Source of the DNA: Cellulosimicrobium funkei
GTDB lineage: Bacteria; Actinomycetota; Actinomycetes; Actinomycetales; Cellulomonadaceae
Assembly (NCBI RefSeq): GCF_004519295.1
Contig: NZ_SOZH01000001.1
Location: 248,001-312,000, forward strand
DNA: 64,000 nucleotides
Direction of reading: 5' to 3'
This document shows, piece after piece, positions 15,409-23,146 of the stretch (position 1 is the first letter of the stretch; every line of letters starts with the position of its first letter). A program made the position numbers and the translations under genes. Under the pieces are notes generated by a model. That model was not told the DNA's origin. It ran no database searches and saw only the letters and a list, made by a program, of their open reading frames with translations.

Positions 15409-17646
15409 ATGACGCTCGGACGCCTCCTGCACCGGACCGGACGGTTCGCCGCCCGCCGCCGGGGCGCGGTCCTCGTCGTCTGGGCCGTCCTCCTCGTCGC
15501 GGGCGCCGTGCTCGGCGGGGCGGTCTTCGACAAGACCTCCGACGTCGACCCCGCCCCGCCGGGCAGCGCGTCCGCCCTCGCGGCGGAACGCCTCGAGGAG
15601 CTCGCCCCCGAGGGCGAGACCGTCGTCGCGGTGCTGTCCGGCCGCGACCACTTCTCCGCCGACCTCATCGCCCAGGCGAGCGAGGTCATGCACGGCATCC
15701 GCGCGATGCCCGGCGTCGTGGAGCTCTCCGACGCCTACACCGGCGGCGGGCTCATCGCCGACGACGCGCAGGGCTCGCTCGTCGTCGTCGAGCTCGACCC
15801 CGCGCTGTCCGACGACGAGGCCCTCGCCCTCGCGCACCGCGTCGCCGACGCGCTGCACACCGTCGACACTCCCGAGGTGCTCGTGGGCGGCGCGCTGCTC
15901 GCGGAGGAGGCGTTCGTCGAGCAGGCGATCACCGACGCCGCGGTGGGCGAGGGGATCGCGATCGCGGTCCTCCTCGTCGTGCTCGTCGTCGTCCTCGGCG
16001 GCCTGCGGGCCGGCCTGGTCCCGCTGCTCTCCGCGCTCGCCGCGATCGCGGTCGCGCTGCTCGTGCTCAGCGGGCTGCTCGGCGTCGTGCCCGTCAACGA
16101 GTTCGCCGTGAACGTCGTGACGCTGCTCGGCCTCGGCCTCACGGTCGACTACTCGCTGCTCGTGCTCGCGCGCTTCCGCGAGGAGCGCGCCGCGTCCCCG
16201 GGCCTCCCGCTCGACGAGCTCGTCGGGCGCACCCTCGCGACCGCCGGCCGGGCCGTGCTCGCCTCCGGCCTCGCCGTCGCCATCTCGCTCGCCGGGCTCC
16301 TCCTGCTCGGCGACTCCCTGCTCTCCGGCATGGCGGTGGGCGGCGCGATCGTCGTGCTCGTCGCGACCGCCGCCGGGCTCATGCTCGTCCCCGCGCTCGT
16401 CGCGACGTGGCACCGCGCGATCCCCGCGCCGGGCGCGCGCACGTGGTCCCACCCGTGGACGGGCCGCGGCGGCGCCGGCACGCTGGGCAGGCTCGCGCGC
16501 ACCGCGCAGCGCCACGCCGTGCTCGTCACGCTCGGCGCGACGGCGCTCCTGCTCGCGCTCGCCGTGCCCCTCGGCTCGCTCACGCTCGGCAGCTCGGAGG
16601 TCCGCTCGCTGCCCGCCGACGCCGAGGCGCGCCTCGCCGCTGACGCCACCACCTCCCGCTTCGCCGACCTCGGCGTCGCGCCCGTCACCGTGCTCGTGGA
16701 GGGCCCGGTCGACGACCCGGCGGTGCCCGAGCTGCTCGACCGGGCCGCCGCCCTGCCCGGCGTCGAGGACGCCATGCAGGACACCGGCTACCCGCCCGAG
16801 GTCACCGTCGTCGACCTCACGCCCGACGTCGGCCCGGGCGGTGACGCGACGGCCCAGGAGGCGCAGGACCTCGTGCACGCCGTGCGCGCCCTCGACACCG
16901 ACCTCGAGGTGCTGGTCGCCGGACCGGCCGCCGAGGTCGTCGACACCCAGGAGCACCTCGCGCAGCGGCTCCCGCTCGCCGCCGGGGTCGTGGTGCTCGC
17001 GACCTTCGTGCTGCTCTTCCTGCTCACCGGCTCGCTCGTCGTGCCGCTCAAGGCCCTCGTGCTCAACCTGCTCACGCTCGCGGCGACGCTCGGCGTCCTC
17101 GTCTCCGTGTTCCAGCACGGCGTCGGCGCCTCGCTCCTCGGGTTCGAGCCGTGGGGTGCGCTCGACGTCACCACGCCCCTGCTCGTCGGCATGCTCGTGT
17201 TCGGCCTCTCCACCGACTATGAGGTGTTCCTCCTGTCTCGCACCGCGGAGGAGTGGCGCGCCCGCGCGCCCGGCGAGGACCCGCGCGTCGCGAACGACCG
17301 GGCCGTGCTCCGCGGCATCACCGCGTCCGGCCCGGTCGTCACGACGGCGGCCGTCGCCATCGGCATCGTGTTCCTCGGCTTCGCGGCGGGCGAGCTCGTC
17401 GCGATGAAGGAGGTCGGCGTCGGCATGGCCGTCGCCGTGCTCCTCGACGTCACCGTCGTGCGCGGGCTGCTGCTGCCCGCGACGATGACGCTCCTGGGCC
17501 GGTGGAACTGGTGGCCCTCCTGGCGCGGGGGAGAACCCGGGTCCGCCGACGTAGAGCCCGGGTCCGCCGAGGGAGACCCCGGGTCCGCCGAGGGAGAGCC
17601 TGGGTCCGCCGAGGTAGAGCCGCGGTCGGTCACACGTCGCGCATGA
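15409..17646 (+). CDS. MMPL/RND family transporter
   Basis: 745 residues, starting after a GAGGGGA site. It has about 12 transmembrane segments in two halves of one plus five, each with a large extracellular loop (residues about 45-190 and 400-520). The family signature GLGLTVDYSLLVLARFREER follows the fourth segment of the first half, with its counterpart FGLSTDYEVFLLSRTAEEW in the second half; Asp-Tyr pairs of this kind carry the proton relay. MMPL proteins export lipids or hydrophobic compounds by proton motive force. No lipid biosynthesis genes are adjacent. The C-terminus ends in four tandem heptads (EPGSAEV type). The gene overlaps the convergent FBP gene by 17 bp. Confidence 0.9.
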   Translation: MTLGRLLHRTGRFAARRRGAVLVVWAVLLVAGAVLGGAVFDKTSDVDPAPPGSASALAAERLEELAPEGETVVAVLSGRDHFSADLIAQASEVMHGIRAMPGVVELSDAYTGGGLIADDAQGSLVVVELDPALSDDEALALAHRVADALHTVDTPEVLVGGALLAEEAFVEQAITDAAVGEGIAIAVLLVVLVVVLGGLRAGLVPLLSALAAIAVALLVLSGLLGVVPVNEFAVNVVTLLGLGLTVDYSLLVLARFREERAASPGLPLDELVGRTLATAGRAVLASGLAVAISLAGLLLLGDSLLSGMAVGGAIVVLVATAAGLMLVPALVATWHRAIPAPGARTWSHPWTGRGGAGTLGRLARTAQRHAVLVTLGATALLLALAVPLGSLTLGSSEVRSLPADAEARLAADATTSRFADLGVAPVTVLVEGPVDDPAVPELLDRAAALPGVEDAMQDTGYPPEVTVVDLTPDVGPGGDATAQEAQDLVHAVRALDTDLEVLVAGPAAEVVDTQEHLAQRLPLAAGVVVLATFVLLFLLTGSLVVPLKALVLNLLTLAATLGVLVSVFQHGVGASLLGFEPWGALDVTTPLLVGMLVFGLSTDYEVFLLSRTAEEWRARAPGEDPRVANDRAVLRGITASGPVVTTAAVAIGIVFLGFAAGELVAMKEVGVGMAVAVLLDVTVVRGLLLPATMTLLGRWNWWPSWRGGEPGSADVEPGSAEGDPGSAEGEPGSAEVEPRSVTRRA
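17533..17625 (+). repeat. Tandem 21-bp coding repeat in the MMPL tail
   Basis: Four full copies of a 21-bp unit (17533-17553, 17554-17574, 17575-17595, 17596-17616) and a partial fifth encode EPGSADV, EPGSAEG, DPGSAEG, EPGSAEV, EPR. The copies differ at few bases, so copy number could change by slippage without shifting frame. Confidence 0.9.
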
Positions 17647-18136
17647 CCTCGGTGACGAAGCGCGCGGAGCGCTCGCGGAGGCCGTCGACGCGGAGCTCGA
17701 CGAACAGCTCGCGCATCGACTCGTCGTCGCCCATCTCGGTGCGGGTGGGCGCCCGGCGGACGTTCTGCGAGCAGAGGAACTGCGTGCAGATGAGGGTGCC
17801 GACGGTGTTGCCGCGGCGCCCGGCGGCCCCGGCGCGGCGCGCCACGTAGAGGCTGACGTCGTCCGTCACGACGACGTCCTCGCACCACGCGCACACCGCG
17901 CGCTTGCGCCGTCCGCCCGTCTTGGCGTCGGTCGAGCGCAGCAGGACGCCGCGCGGCTCGTCGTCGACCTCCACGACGGCGTACGCGAGGAGCGGGGCCT
18001 TGCGGTCGCGCCACCCGAGGTAGTCGAGGCGGTCCCAGTCGAGCGTGTCGAGGTCGGGGAGGGTCGCCTGCGCGGCCTCGCGCTTGGACGCGTTGACGAA
18101 CGACGCGCGGATCTGCTTCTCGGTCAGGGGGTTCAT
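17630..18136 (-). CDS. FBP-domain protein with treble-clef zinc finger (FusB-like EF-G-binding family)
   Basis: 168 residues. Residues 1-75 form the FBP domain start (MNPLTEKQIRASFVNASKREA, then WDRLDYLGWRDRK). A C-terminal zinc finger uses CAWC (about 82-85) and CTQFLC (about 117-122). Members bind elongation factor G; FusB relatives release stalled EF-G and can give fusidic acid resistance, while most actinobacterial copies are uncharacterised. The start has a GGAAGC site. The gene is monocistronic and its 3' end overlaps the MMPL gene by 17 bp tail to tail. Confidence 0.85.
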   Translation of the reverse strand: MNPLTEKQIRASFVNASKREAAQATLPDLDTLDWDRLDYLGWRDRKAPLLAYAVVEVDDEPRGVLLRSTDAKTGGRRKRAVCAWCEDVVVTDDVSLYVARRAGAAGRRGNTVGTLICTQFLCSQNVRRAPTRTEMGDDESMRELFVELRVDGLRERSARFVTEVMRDV

Positions 18137-18357
18137 GGGTTCGCTGCTTCCGTGTCAGGACGGTCCGGGCCCGGCGGGCGTGCACGACGACGCGTGCTCG
18201 CCCGGGCGCACGACGGCGCCGCCGGGGGCGGGGAGGACGGCGTGCCCGCAGCCGTCGCGTCATGACCGGCGCGGCCGCGCGACGACGGGGTCGTCGGACG
18301 GCGGTGCGCCACGGAGCAAAGCGGGCGTCGGGGACGACGGCCCGCGGCCCGGTGGTC
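18137..18357. other. Non-coding stretch upstream of the FBP gene
   Basis: These 221 bp and 18436-18623 together make the longest gap between recognised genes (18137-18623). I see no convincing long ORF, RNA gene or promoter pair here, only G+C-rich sequence that opens spurious frames on both strands. A small candidate ORF lies between the two stretches. Confidence 0.4.
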
Positions 18358-18435
18358 TCAGCGGGTGACGGTGCGGGGGAAGAGGGCGCCCGAGCAGGCC
18401 GCCATGGCCACCTCGCAGCCTGCGGTGCCGTGCAT
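18358..18435 (-). CDS. Candidate 25-residue small protein
   Basis: An ATG preceded by GAGGAG with 6-nt spacing opens a 25-codon frame beginning MHGTAGCEVAM and ending PRTVTR, with Cys at 7 and 14 and a short hydrophobic centre. It lies 221 bp upstream of the FBP gene on the same strand. I do not recognise it. It could be a leader peptide or a small regulatory protein; the good ribosome-binding site is the only positive evidence. Confidence 0.3.
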   Translation of the reverse strand: MHGTAGCEVAMAACSGALFPRTVTR

Positions 18436-18623
18436 CCGCGTCTCCTCGTCCCGTGCGGCGCGCCGTCGGCGCGATCCTGATCCGTGGTCGTGCCCGTCCG
18501 GCACGACGGACGGCTGCCCACGGCAACCGTCACCCTCGATGGTGCGCCTCGGCACCCGCCGCCGTCAACGTGATTGCCGCCGGGCTGCCGCGCGACCCCG
18601 GGCCCGACGGCTGCCGCCGACCC
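18436..18623. other. Non-coding stretch between the small ORF and a VOC gene
   Basis: 188 bp between two minus-strand genes. No hairpin ending in a T-run, promoter pair or repeat stands out. A promoter for the small ORF would have to lie here. Confidence 0.35.
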
Positions 18624-19004
18624 TCAGGAGGTCGCCCAGACACCCAGCTCGTTGCCGCTCGGGTCGAGGAAGTGGAACCGGCGGCCACCCGGGAACTCGT
18701 ACGGGCCCTCGACCACCTCACCACCCGCGCCCCGGACGGCGGCGAGCGTCGCGTCGAGGTCCGCCGAGAACAGCAGGACGAACGGACCGCCGCGGGTCAC
18801 GTCGCCCGACTCGGCCAGACGTAGACCGCCGGCCTCGTCCGCGCCGGACTCCGCCGCCGTGCGGATCCCGGAGTACCCGGGGCCGTAGGGGACGAACTCC
18901 CAGCCGAAGGCCGCGCCGTAGAACGCCTGCGCGGCGGCGAGGTCGGTCACAGGGAGCTCGACGTAGTCGATCGAGTGGTGGATGCCGTGCGCGTGGGTGC
19001 TCAT
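18624..19004 (-). CDS. VOC (glyoxalase/bleomycin resistance) family protein
   Basis: 126 residues from ATG (MSTHAHGIHHSIDYVELP); the longer open frame upstream is not needed, and a CACGAT hexamer lies 6 nt before this start. It has the paired beta-alpha-beta-beta-beta modules of the VOC fold: HSIDYVELPVTDLAAAQAFYGAAFGWEF in the first half and FVLLFSADLDATLAAVRGAGG, then HFLDPSGNELGVW in the second. Potential metal ligands are His10 or His11 and the terminal Glu of GNELGVW. The substrate cannot be predicted. It is transcribed alone, divergent from the ATP-synthase-epsilon-like gene. Confidence 0.85.
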   Translation of the reverse strand: MSTHAHGIHHSIDYVELPVTDLAAAQAFYGAAFGWEFVPYGPGYSGIRTAAESGADEAGGLRLAESGDVTRGGPFVLLFSADLDATLAAVRGAGGEVVEGPYEFPGGRRFHFLDPSGNELGVWATS

Positions 19005-19184
19005 GCGCCCATCGTGACGTGGGCCACCCACGGGCCACCCGCGGGCCGCTCGCAGGCACCACCGCGGGGTGGGTGCTTCCCCGGTGACCTTCGGCCCCGC
19101 CCGGGTGACGAAGTGCCGGGCCCGGCGAGCGGGTCGCCCGGCCAGACTCGGAGGTTCCGCCGTCCACCGTCCGGGAGGAACTCC

Positions 19185-19502
19185 GTGCCCGTCGCCCTGC
19201 CGTCCCCGTCCGAGACCGCCGCACCCGCCGGGGAGCGGCTGGTGTCCGTGGAGGTGGTGGTGCCGTCCGGGGTGTTCTGGGCGGGGGAGGCGCGGAGCGT
19301 GACGGTCCCCGCGGTGTCGGGCACGCTGGGCATCCTGCCGCGGCACCAGCCGGTCGCGGCGTCGCTCACGGCGGGCCGGGTGCGTCTGCGCACCCCGGAC
19401 CGCCCGACGGCCGAGCTGCGGATCGGGGGCGGGTTCGTCGTCGTCGACCAGGACGAGGTGACGATCCTCGCCGACGACGCGACATGGGTGCGCGCTCGGT
19501 AG
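19185..19502 (+). CDS. Orphan F1 ATP synthase epsilon-subunit-like protein (beta-sandwich domain only)
   Basis: 105 residues from a GTG with a strong GGGAGGAA site 6 nt upstream. Residues 17-105 match the N-terminal beta-sandwich of AtpC: SVEVVVPSGVFWAGEARSVT, SGTLGILPRHQPVAASLTAG and RIGGGFVVVDQDEVTILADDA. The C-terminal helical hairpin of long epsilon subunits is absent. No other atp gene is nearby; the flanking genes are VOC proteins. It could be a duplicate epsilon that modulates F1, or a domain put to another use. The fold match is strong; the function is open. Confidence 0.75.
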   Translation: MPVALPSPSETAAPAGERLVSVEVVVPSGVFWAGEARSVTVPAVSGTLGILPRHQPVAASLTAGRVRLRTPDRPTAELRIGGGFVVVDQDEVTILADDATWVRAR

Positions 19503-19506
19503 CCCG

Positions 19507-19905
19507 CTACGCGGGGTCGGTCGTCGTCCCGAGCTGCACGACGACGACCCGGTGCCCGTCGGGGTCGTGGACGTGCGCGAACCGGTCGCCGGTCTCGGCG
19601 TCGGCGTCGGGCCCCACGAACGGCTCGACCCCGGCCGCGGCGAGGCGCCCGAGGGTCGCGTCGAGGTCGTCGACGTAGAGCACGAGGTTGGGCAGGCCGT
19701 GCCGCACGAGCGGGGCGCCGCCCTCGGGGAGCGGCACGAGCCACAGGCCGGGCTCGACGACGCGTCCGGGGCCGACGTGGAGCAGCGGGAACCCCTCCGT
19801 CTCCCCCTGGAACAACGTGCGGAAGCCGAACCCGTCGGCCCAGAACGCGGCGCTCGCGTCGAGGTCGCGGCAGAGCAGGACCGTGCGCCCGATCGTCGTC
19901 GTCAT
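19507..19905 (-). CDS. VOC family protein
   Basis: 132 residues. ATG (MTTTIGRTVLLCRDLDASAAFW) is chosen because TAGGCT sits 7 nt upstream and the family match starts here. It has two VOC half-modules: RTVLLCRDLDASAAFWADGFGFRTL and LVLYVDDLDATLGRLAAAGVEPF, ending FAHVHDPDGHRVVVVQLG. The His and Glu metal positions of true glyoxalases are only partly kept. The stop codon lies 4 bp beyond the convergent epsilon-like gene. Substrate unknown. Confidence 0.85.
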   Translation of the reverse strand: MTTTIGRTVLLCRDLDASAAFWADGFGFRTLFQGETEGFPLLHVGPGRVVEPGLWLVPLPEGGAPLVRHGLPNLVLYVDDLDATLGRLAAAGVEPFVGPDADAETGDRFAHVHDPDGHRVVVVQLGTTTDPA

Positions 19906-19912
19906 GGGCCCG

Positions 19913-19918
19913 AGCCTA
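19913..19918 (-). promoter_or_regulatory. Leaderless -10 element (TAGGCT) of the VOC gene
   Basis: TAGGCT on the minus strand precedes the ATG at 19905 by 7 nt, with no ribosome-binding site between. Confidence 0.5.
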
Positions 19919-20088
19919 GGACCTGGTCCGACGCCGGACGCGGGCGGTGCTCGGATGCGGCCGCGCCAACCGACGCGGAACGTCAGCCGGGCCATCCGTT
20001 CGCGCCGAGCGCGACCACCGCCGGAAGCGATCGTCGCATTCCTGAGCGTCCGATACCCTTCACCTGCTGCCGCGGCACCAGGGGGGTC

Positions 20089-21183
20089 ATGCGACGCCGA
20101 GCACGAGCGACCACGGGGTGGATCAGCCTCGCCGTCGTGGCCTGCGGCCTCACCTTCTGGGCCGGCCGCGTGACGCTCACGACTCCCGAGGTCGAGACTG
20201 GGCCGACGTCTGAGCCGACGTACCGGGTGATCAACGAGTCGATCGGTCGAACGCTGTCCCTTCCCGTCACGGCGACGTGGGAATCTGTCCCCCTCGCCAC
20301 AGGCGCGGGCTCCGGGACGGTCACCTCGATCGACGTGGCGCCCGGCGACGTCGTTCAGCCGGGGGACGCTCTCTACAGCGTCGATCTCCGCCCCGTCACC
20401 GTGCTCCGCGGTGATGTGCCCGCCTTCCGTCAGATGAGCGTGGGTCTGAAGGGCGCGGACGTCCGCCAGCTTCAGGAGTTCCTTCGGGACTCCGGCTACC
20501 TGCGCGTACGGAGCGTCGGTGGCAGCTTCGGAGACGCGACGGCGAGAGCCGTGGCGGCATGGCAGCGGGACCTGGGCATCGAGGACGACGGGATCGTGCG
20601 TTCGGGGGATGTGCTCTTCGCGCGGGAGATACCGAGCCGCGTGACTCTTGCGGAGGAGATGCTCCCCGGGGCGCAGGTGGCTCCAGGGCAGGTGGTGGCT
20701 CGTGCGCTGGCGGCCGAACCCGTCTTCACCATGAAGCTCACGTCCGATCAGGTGTCGATGATCCCTGTCGATGCCACCGTGGCGATCCGGAGCAGTGACG
20801 CAGAATGGCGTGCCACGATCGGGTCGCAGACGATCTCGGACGACGGCTCTGTGGTGGCGCAGCTCGTGCCCGCCGAGGGTGACTCGATCTGCGGGAGCGG
20901 GTGCTCCGGAGTCCCGTACGGTCCCGATCCCGCAATCTTCGACAGCGAGGTCGCGATCGTCGCTCCAGCAGAAGGTCCGGCCGTGCCGCTCTCAGCGATC
21001 CAGACCCACGCAGACGGGACAGCCTTCGTGGTCCGGGCCGACGGTGAGCAGGTCGCCGTGACGATACGGACAGAGGGCGACGGACGCGCTGTGGTGGATG
21101 GCGTCGAGATCGGGGACGAGATCCTCCTGTTCGGTGTCGACGAGTCCGGGAATCAGGCGTCGAAGAGTGAGAAGGACACCTGA
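20089..21183 (+). CDS. Peptidoglycan-binding membrane-fusion (MacA/HlyD-like) adaptor
   Basis: 364 residues. ATG (MRRRARATTG) follows GGGGGG and is preferred to the long upstream frame, which is overlap with the VOC gene. A single N-terminal transmembrane anchor (11-28) is followed by a beta-barrel/lipoyl-like section (GAGSGTVTSIDVAPGDVVQPGDALYSVD), a PG_binding_1 domain (about 118-175; LKGADVRQLQEFLRDSGYL, AVAAWQRDLGI), a further barrel domain and a C-terminal beta-rich region. Codon use is markedly less G+C-rich than flanking genes. Its stop codon overlaps the next start (TGATG). It is the adaptor of a three-gene ABC exporter and may anchor it to the wall. Confidence 0.85.
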   Translation: MRRRARATTGWISLAVVACGLTFWAGRVTLTTPEVETGPTSEPTYRVINESIGRTLSLPVTATWESVPLATGAGSGTVTSIDVAPGDVVQPGDALYSVDLRPVTVLRGDVPAFRQMSVGLKGADVRQLQEFLRDSGYLRVRSVGGSFGDATARAVAAWQRDLGIEDDGIVRSGDVLFAREIPSRVTLAEEMLPGAQVAPGQVVARALAAEPVFTMKLTSDQVSMIPVDATVAIRSSDAEWRATIGSQTISDDGSVVAQLVPAEGDSICGSGCSGVPYGPDPAIFDSEVAIVAPAEGPAVPLSAIQTHADGTAFVVRADGEQVAVTIRTEGDGRAVVDGVEIGDEILLFGVDESGNQASKSEKDT

Positions 21184-21833
21184 TGGACGGCCCTGTGCTC
21201 GCGGTCGAGCACCTCACGTTCGCCTATCGGAAGAGGTCCGAGCCGATCATCGAGGATCTCTCGGCCGGTTTCCCGGCCGGGTCCGTGACGACGGTGACCG
21301 GACCCTCAGGCTCGGGGAAGTCGACCCTCCTGTACATCCTCGCCCTCATGCTCCGGATACGAGAAGGACGAGTCGTCTGGGACGGGCGCTCGGTGGCGCA
21401 GCTCGCTGACGACCAGCGTTCGCGGATACGCGCATCGAAGGTCGGGTTCGTCTTTCAGGATGCGATGCTCGATCCTGCACGGAGCATCCTCGACAACGTG
21501 TGCGAGGCGGCACTCTTTGCCGGGATGCCGATGTCTGCGGCTCGGTCCCACGCTCGCGAGCTTCTCGAGAGGTTCGGCGTCGAGCATCGTTCTGCGCATC
21601 GACCGGGGGAGATCTCCGGTGGTCAGGCGCAGCGAGTGGCGCTCTGCCGCGCTCTGCTCACCTCTCCGAGCGTCGTGTTCGGTGATGAACCGACCGGAAA
21701 CCTCGACGCCCGTTCCGCAGCGGTGGTGTGGGACGCGCTCGTCGCGCATGCCCGGAGCGGAGCGACCGTGATCGTCGCCACCCACGACGAGGCCTTGGCG
21801 GAGCGGGCCGATCACCGGCTCGTCCTGGGCTAG
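21183..21833 (+). CDS. MacB/LolD-type ABC transporter ATPase
   Basis: 216 residues. It has Walker A GPSGSGKST (40-48), Q-loop VFQDAMLD, signature SGGQAQRV (about 145-152), Walker B VVFGDEPTGNLD (164-175) and H-loop VATHDEAL near residue 200. The sequence is of the MacB/LolD/FtsE group that works with FtsX-fold permeases. It is translationally coupled to the adaptor (1-bp overlap) and followed after 8 bp by the permease. It drives export or extraction of a peptide or lipid substrate. Confidence 0.95.
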   Translation: MDGPVLAVEHLTFAYRKRSEPIIEDLSAGFPAGSVTTVTGPSGSGKSTLLYILALMLRIREGRVVWDGRSVAQLADDQRSRIRASKVGFVFQDAMLDPARSILDNVCEAALFAGMPMSAARSHARELLERFGVEHRSAHRPGEISGGQAQRVALCRALLTSPSVVFGDEPTGNLDARSAAVVWDALVAHARSGATVIVATHDEALAERADHRLVLG

Positions 21834-21841
21834 GCGGACAC

Positions 21842-23029
21842 GTGGCGACCGGATCCTCGCTCGACCCCGCACCGAGCGACGTCAGAACCCCCGTACGGCT
21901 GCCGACCCCGCTGCCGGGTGCGCCCGCTCCCCGAGCGATCCTTCGAGACGGCTTGCGCACGGTCATCGCCCAGCCACTGCCGTCGGCGGTCGCGGCACTC
22001 GTCGTAGCCATCTCCTGCTTCGTCGTTCTCGCCACCACCGGGCAGTCCGTCGCGGCCGAGCAGGCGGTGCTCTCCCGCATCGACGGTGCGGGGGCAAAGC
22101 TCGTCACTGCCTTCGACGCGTCAGGCGAGGCGCGCGTCCACGCGTCGAGCGTCCCTGCGTTGAGTACTCGCCCGGAGGTGGACTGGGTGATCGGACTGGG
22201 CCCTGTACGTGATGTCCGGAACGCTGACGCTCCTGCCCATGGAGGTGCTGGCGTCGCCTTGAGGACGCTCGTCGGCACCCTTCCGACGGACATCCCGATC
22301 GTCGCAGGGAGGGCTCCGCGGGCCGGCGAGGTGCTCGTCGGGGTCGAGGCGGCGCGCTCCCTGGGGCTCGCGGACGGCGTCGGCAACGTCACCGATGGCG
22401 TGCAAGCCTGGCCCGTCGTCGGGGTGTTCGAGTCACGGGGTCCGCTCGACACCCTGGACTCCGCAGCGCTGGTGACGCCAGGGGCTGGCGAGACGAAGGC
22501 CGGAGACGTGCGCTACGTCTACGCCATGGCGTCGTCCGTCAGCCACGTCAAGGATCTGGAGCGAGTGATCCCGGCGCTGATCCACGCCGAGGACGCTGCG
22601 GCGGTCACGATCGAGAGCCCCACCGGTGCCATCGCCCTTCGGCGGGTGGTCGAGGGCGAGATGGGTGATTCCGCCCGACGGATCATGGTGGTGGTGCTGG
22701 CCGTGGGGCTGGTGACCATTTCGGCCACGATGTTCGGTGCCGTGTCTTCTCGCCGAAGAGATTTCGGACGGCGACGCGCGCTGGGCGCGACACGGTCGGC
22801 GATCGTCGTACTCGTCATCATCCAGTCGTTCACAGCAGCAGCCCTTGGTGTGCTCGTCGGTATCGGGGCAGCGACGCTCTTCGCGCGACTGACGGCATCC
22901 GACCTGCCCGACGTGTCTTTCACGCTCGGACTTGCTGGTCTGGCCATGACCACTGCGCTGGTGGGTGCGATTCCGCCCGCGATCGTCGCGTCGCGTCGCG
23001 ATCCGGTCCGCGTCCTGCGGGTCCCGTAG
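21842..23029 (+). CDS. FtsX/MacB-like ABC transporter permease
   Basis: 395 residues from a GTG 8 bp after the ATPase stop codon. The first transmembrane helix (about 45-65; AVAALVVAISCFVVLATTG) is followed by a large extracellular domain (about 70-275) and three C-terminal helices of the FtsX domain (IMVVVLAVGLVTISATMFGA, AIVVLVIIQSFTAAALGVLVG, LAGLAMTTALVGAIPPAIVA), with RRRALGATR in the cytoplasmic loop. This is the four-helix MacB topology, which moves substrate mechanically rather than through a pore. The convergent neighbour is a lipoprotein gene; a long hairpin separates them. Confidence 0.9.
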   Translation: MATGSSLDPAPSDVRTPVRLPTPLPGAPAPRAILRDGLRTVIAQPLPSAVAALVVAISCFVVLATTGQSVAAEQAVLSRIDGAGAKLVTAFDASGEARVHASSVPALSTRPEVDWVIGLGPVRDVRNADAPAHGGAGVALRTLVGTLPTDIPIVAGRAPRAGEVLVGVEAARSLGLADGVGNVTDGVQAWPVVGVFESRGPLDTLDSAALVTPGAGETKAGDVRYVYAMASSVSHVKDLERVIPALIHAEDAAAVTIESPTGAIALRRVVEGEMGDSARRIMVVVLAVGLVTISATMFGAVSSRRRDFGRRRALGATRSAIVVLVIIQSFTAAALGVLVGIGAATLFARLTASDLPDVSFTLGLAGLAMTTALVGAIPPAIVASRRDPVRVLRVP

Positions 23030-23039
23030 CCGAACCCAC

Positions 23040-23119
23040 GAAGCCGCGTGCGGCGCTCCGACGGGGAGGAGCGGCTGGTCAGACCGCCCTCGCCCGTGCT
23101 GGACACCGCACGCGGCTTC
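23040..23119. terminator. Perfect 14-bp inverted repeat around a 52-nt loop between convergent operons
   Basis: GAAGCCGCGTGCGG (23040-23053) is perfectly complementary to 23106-23119. The loop can fold again through GACGGGGAGG-type and CCGCCCTCGCCC-type stretches. It lies between the FtsX stop (23029) and the lipoprotein stop (23147), so a bidirectional terminator is the simplest reading. Confidence 0.5.
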
Positions 23120-23146
23120 CGGAACCGACGCGAAGCGACGTTCCAC

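Noticed and set aside
17630-18136. FBP protein as a fibronectin-binding adhesin
   Set aside because: The FBP name is historical. The protein lacks export signals and has the cytosolic EF-G-binding/treble-clef layout.
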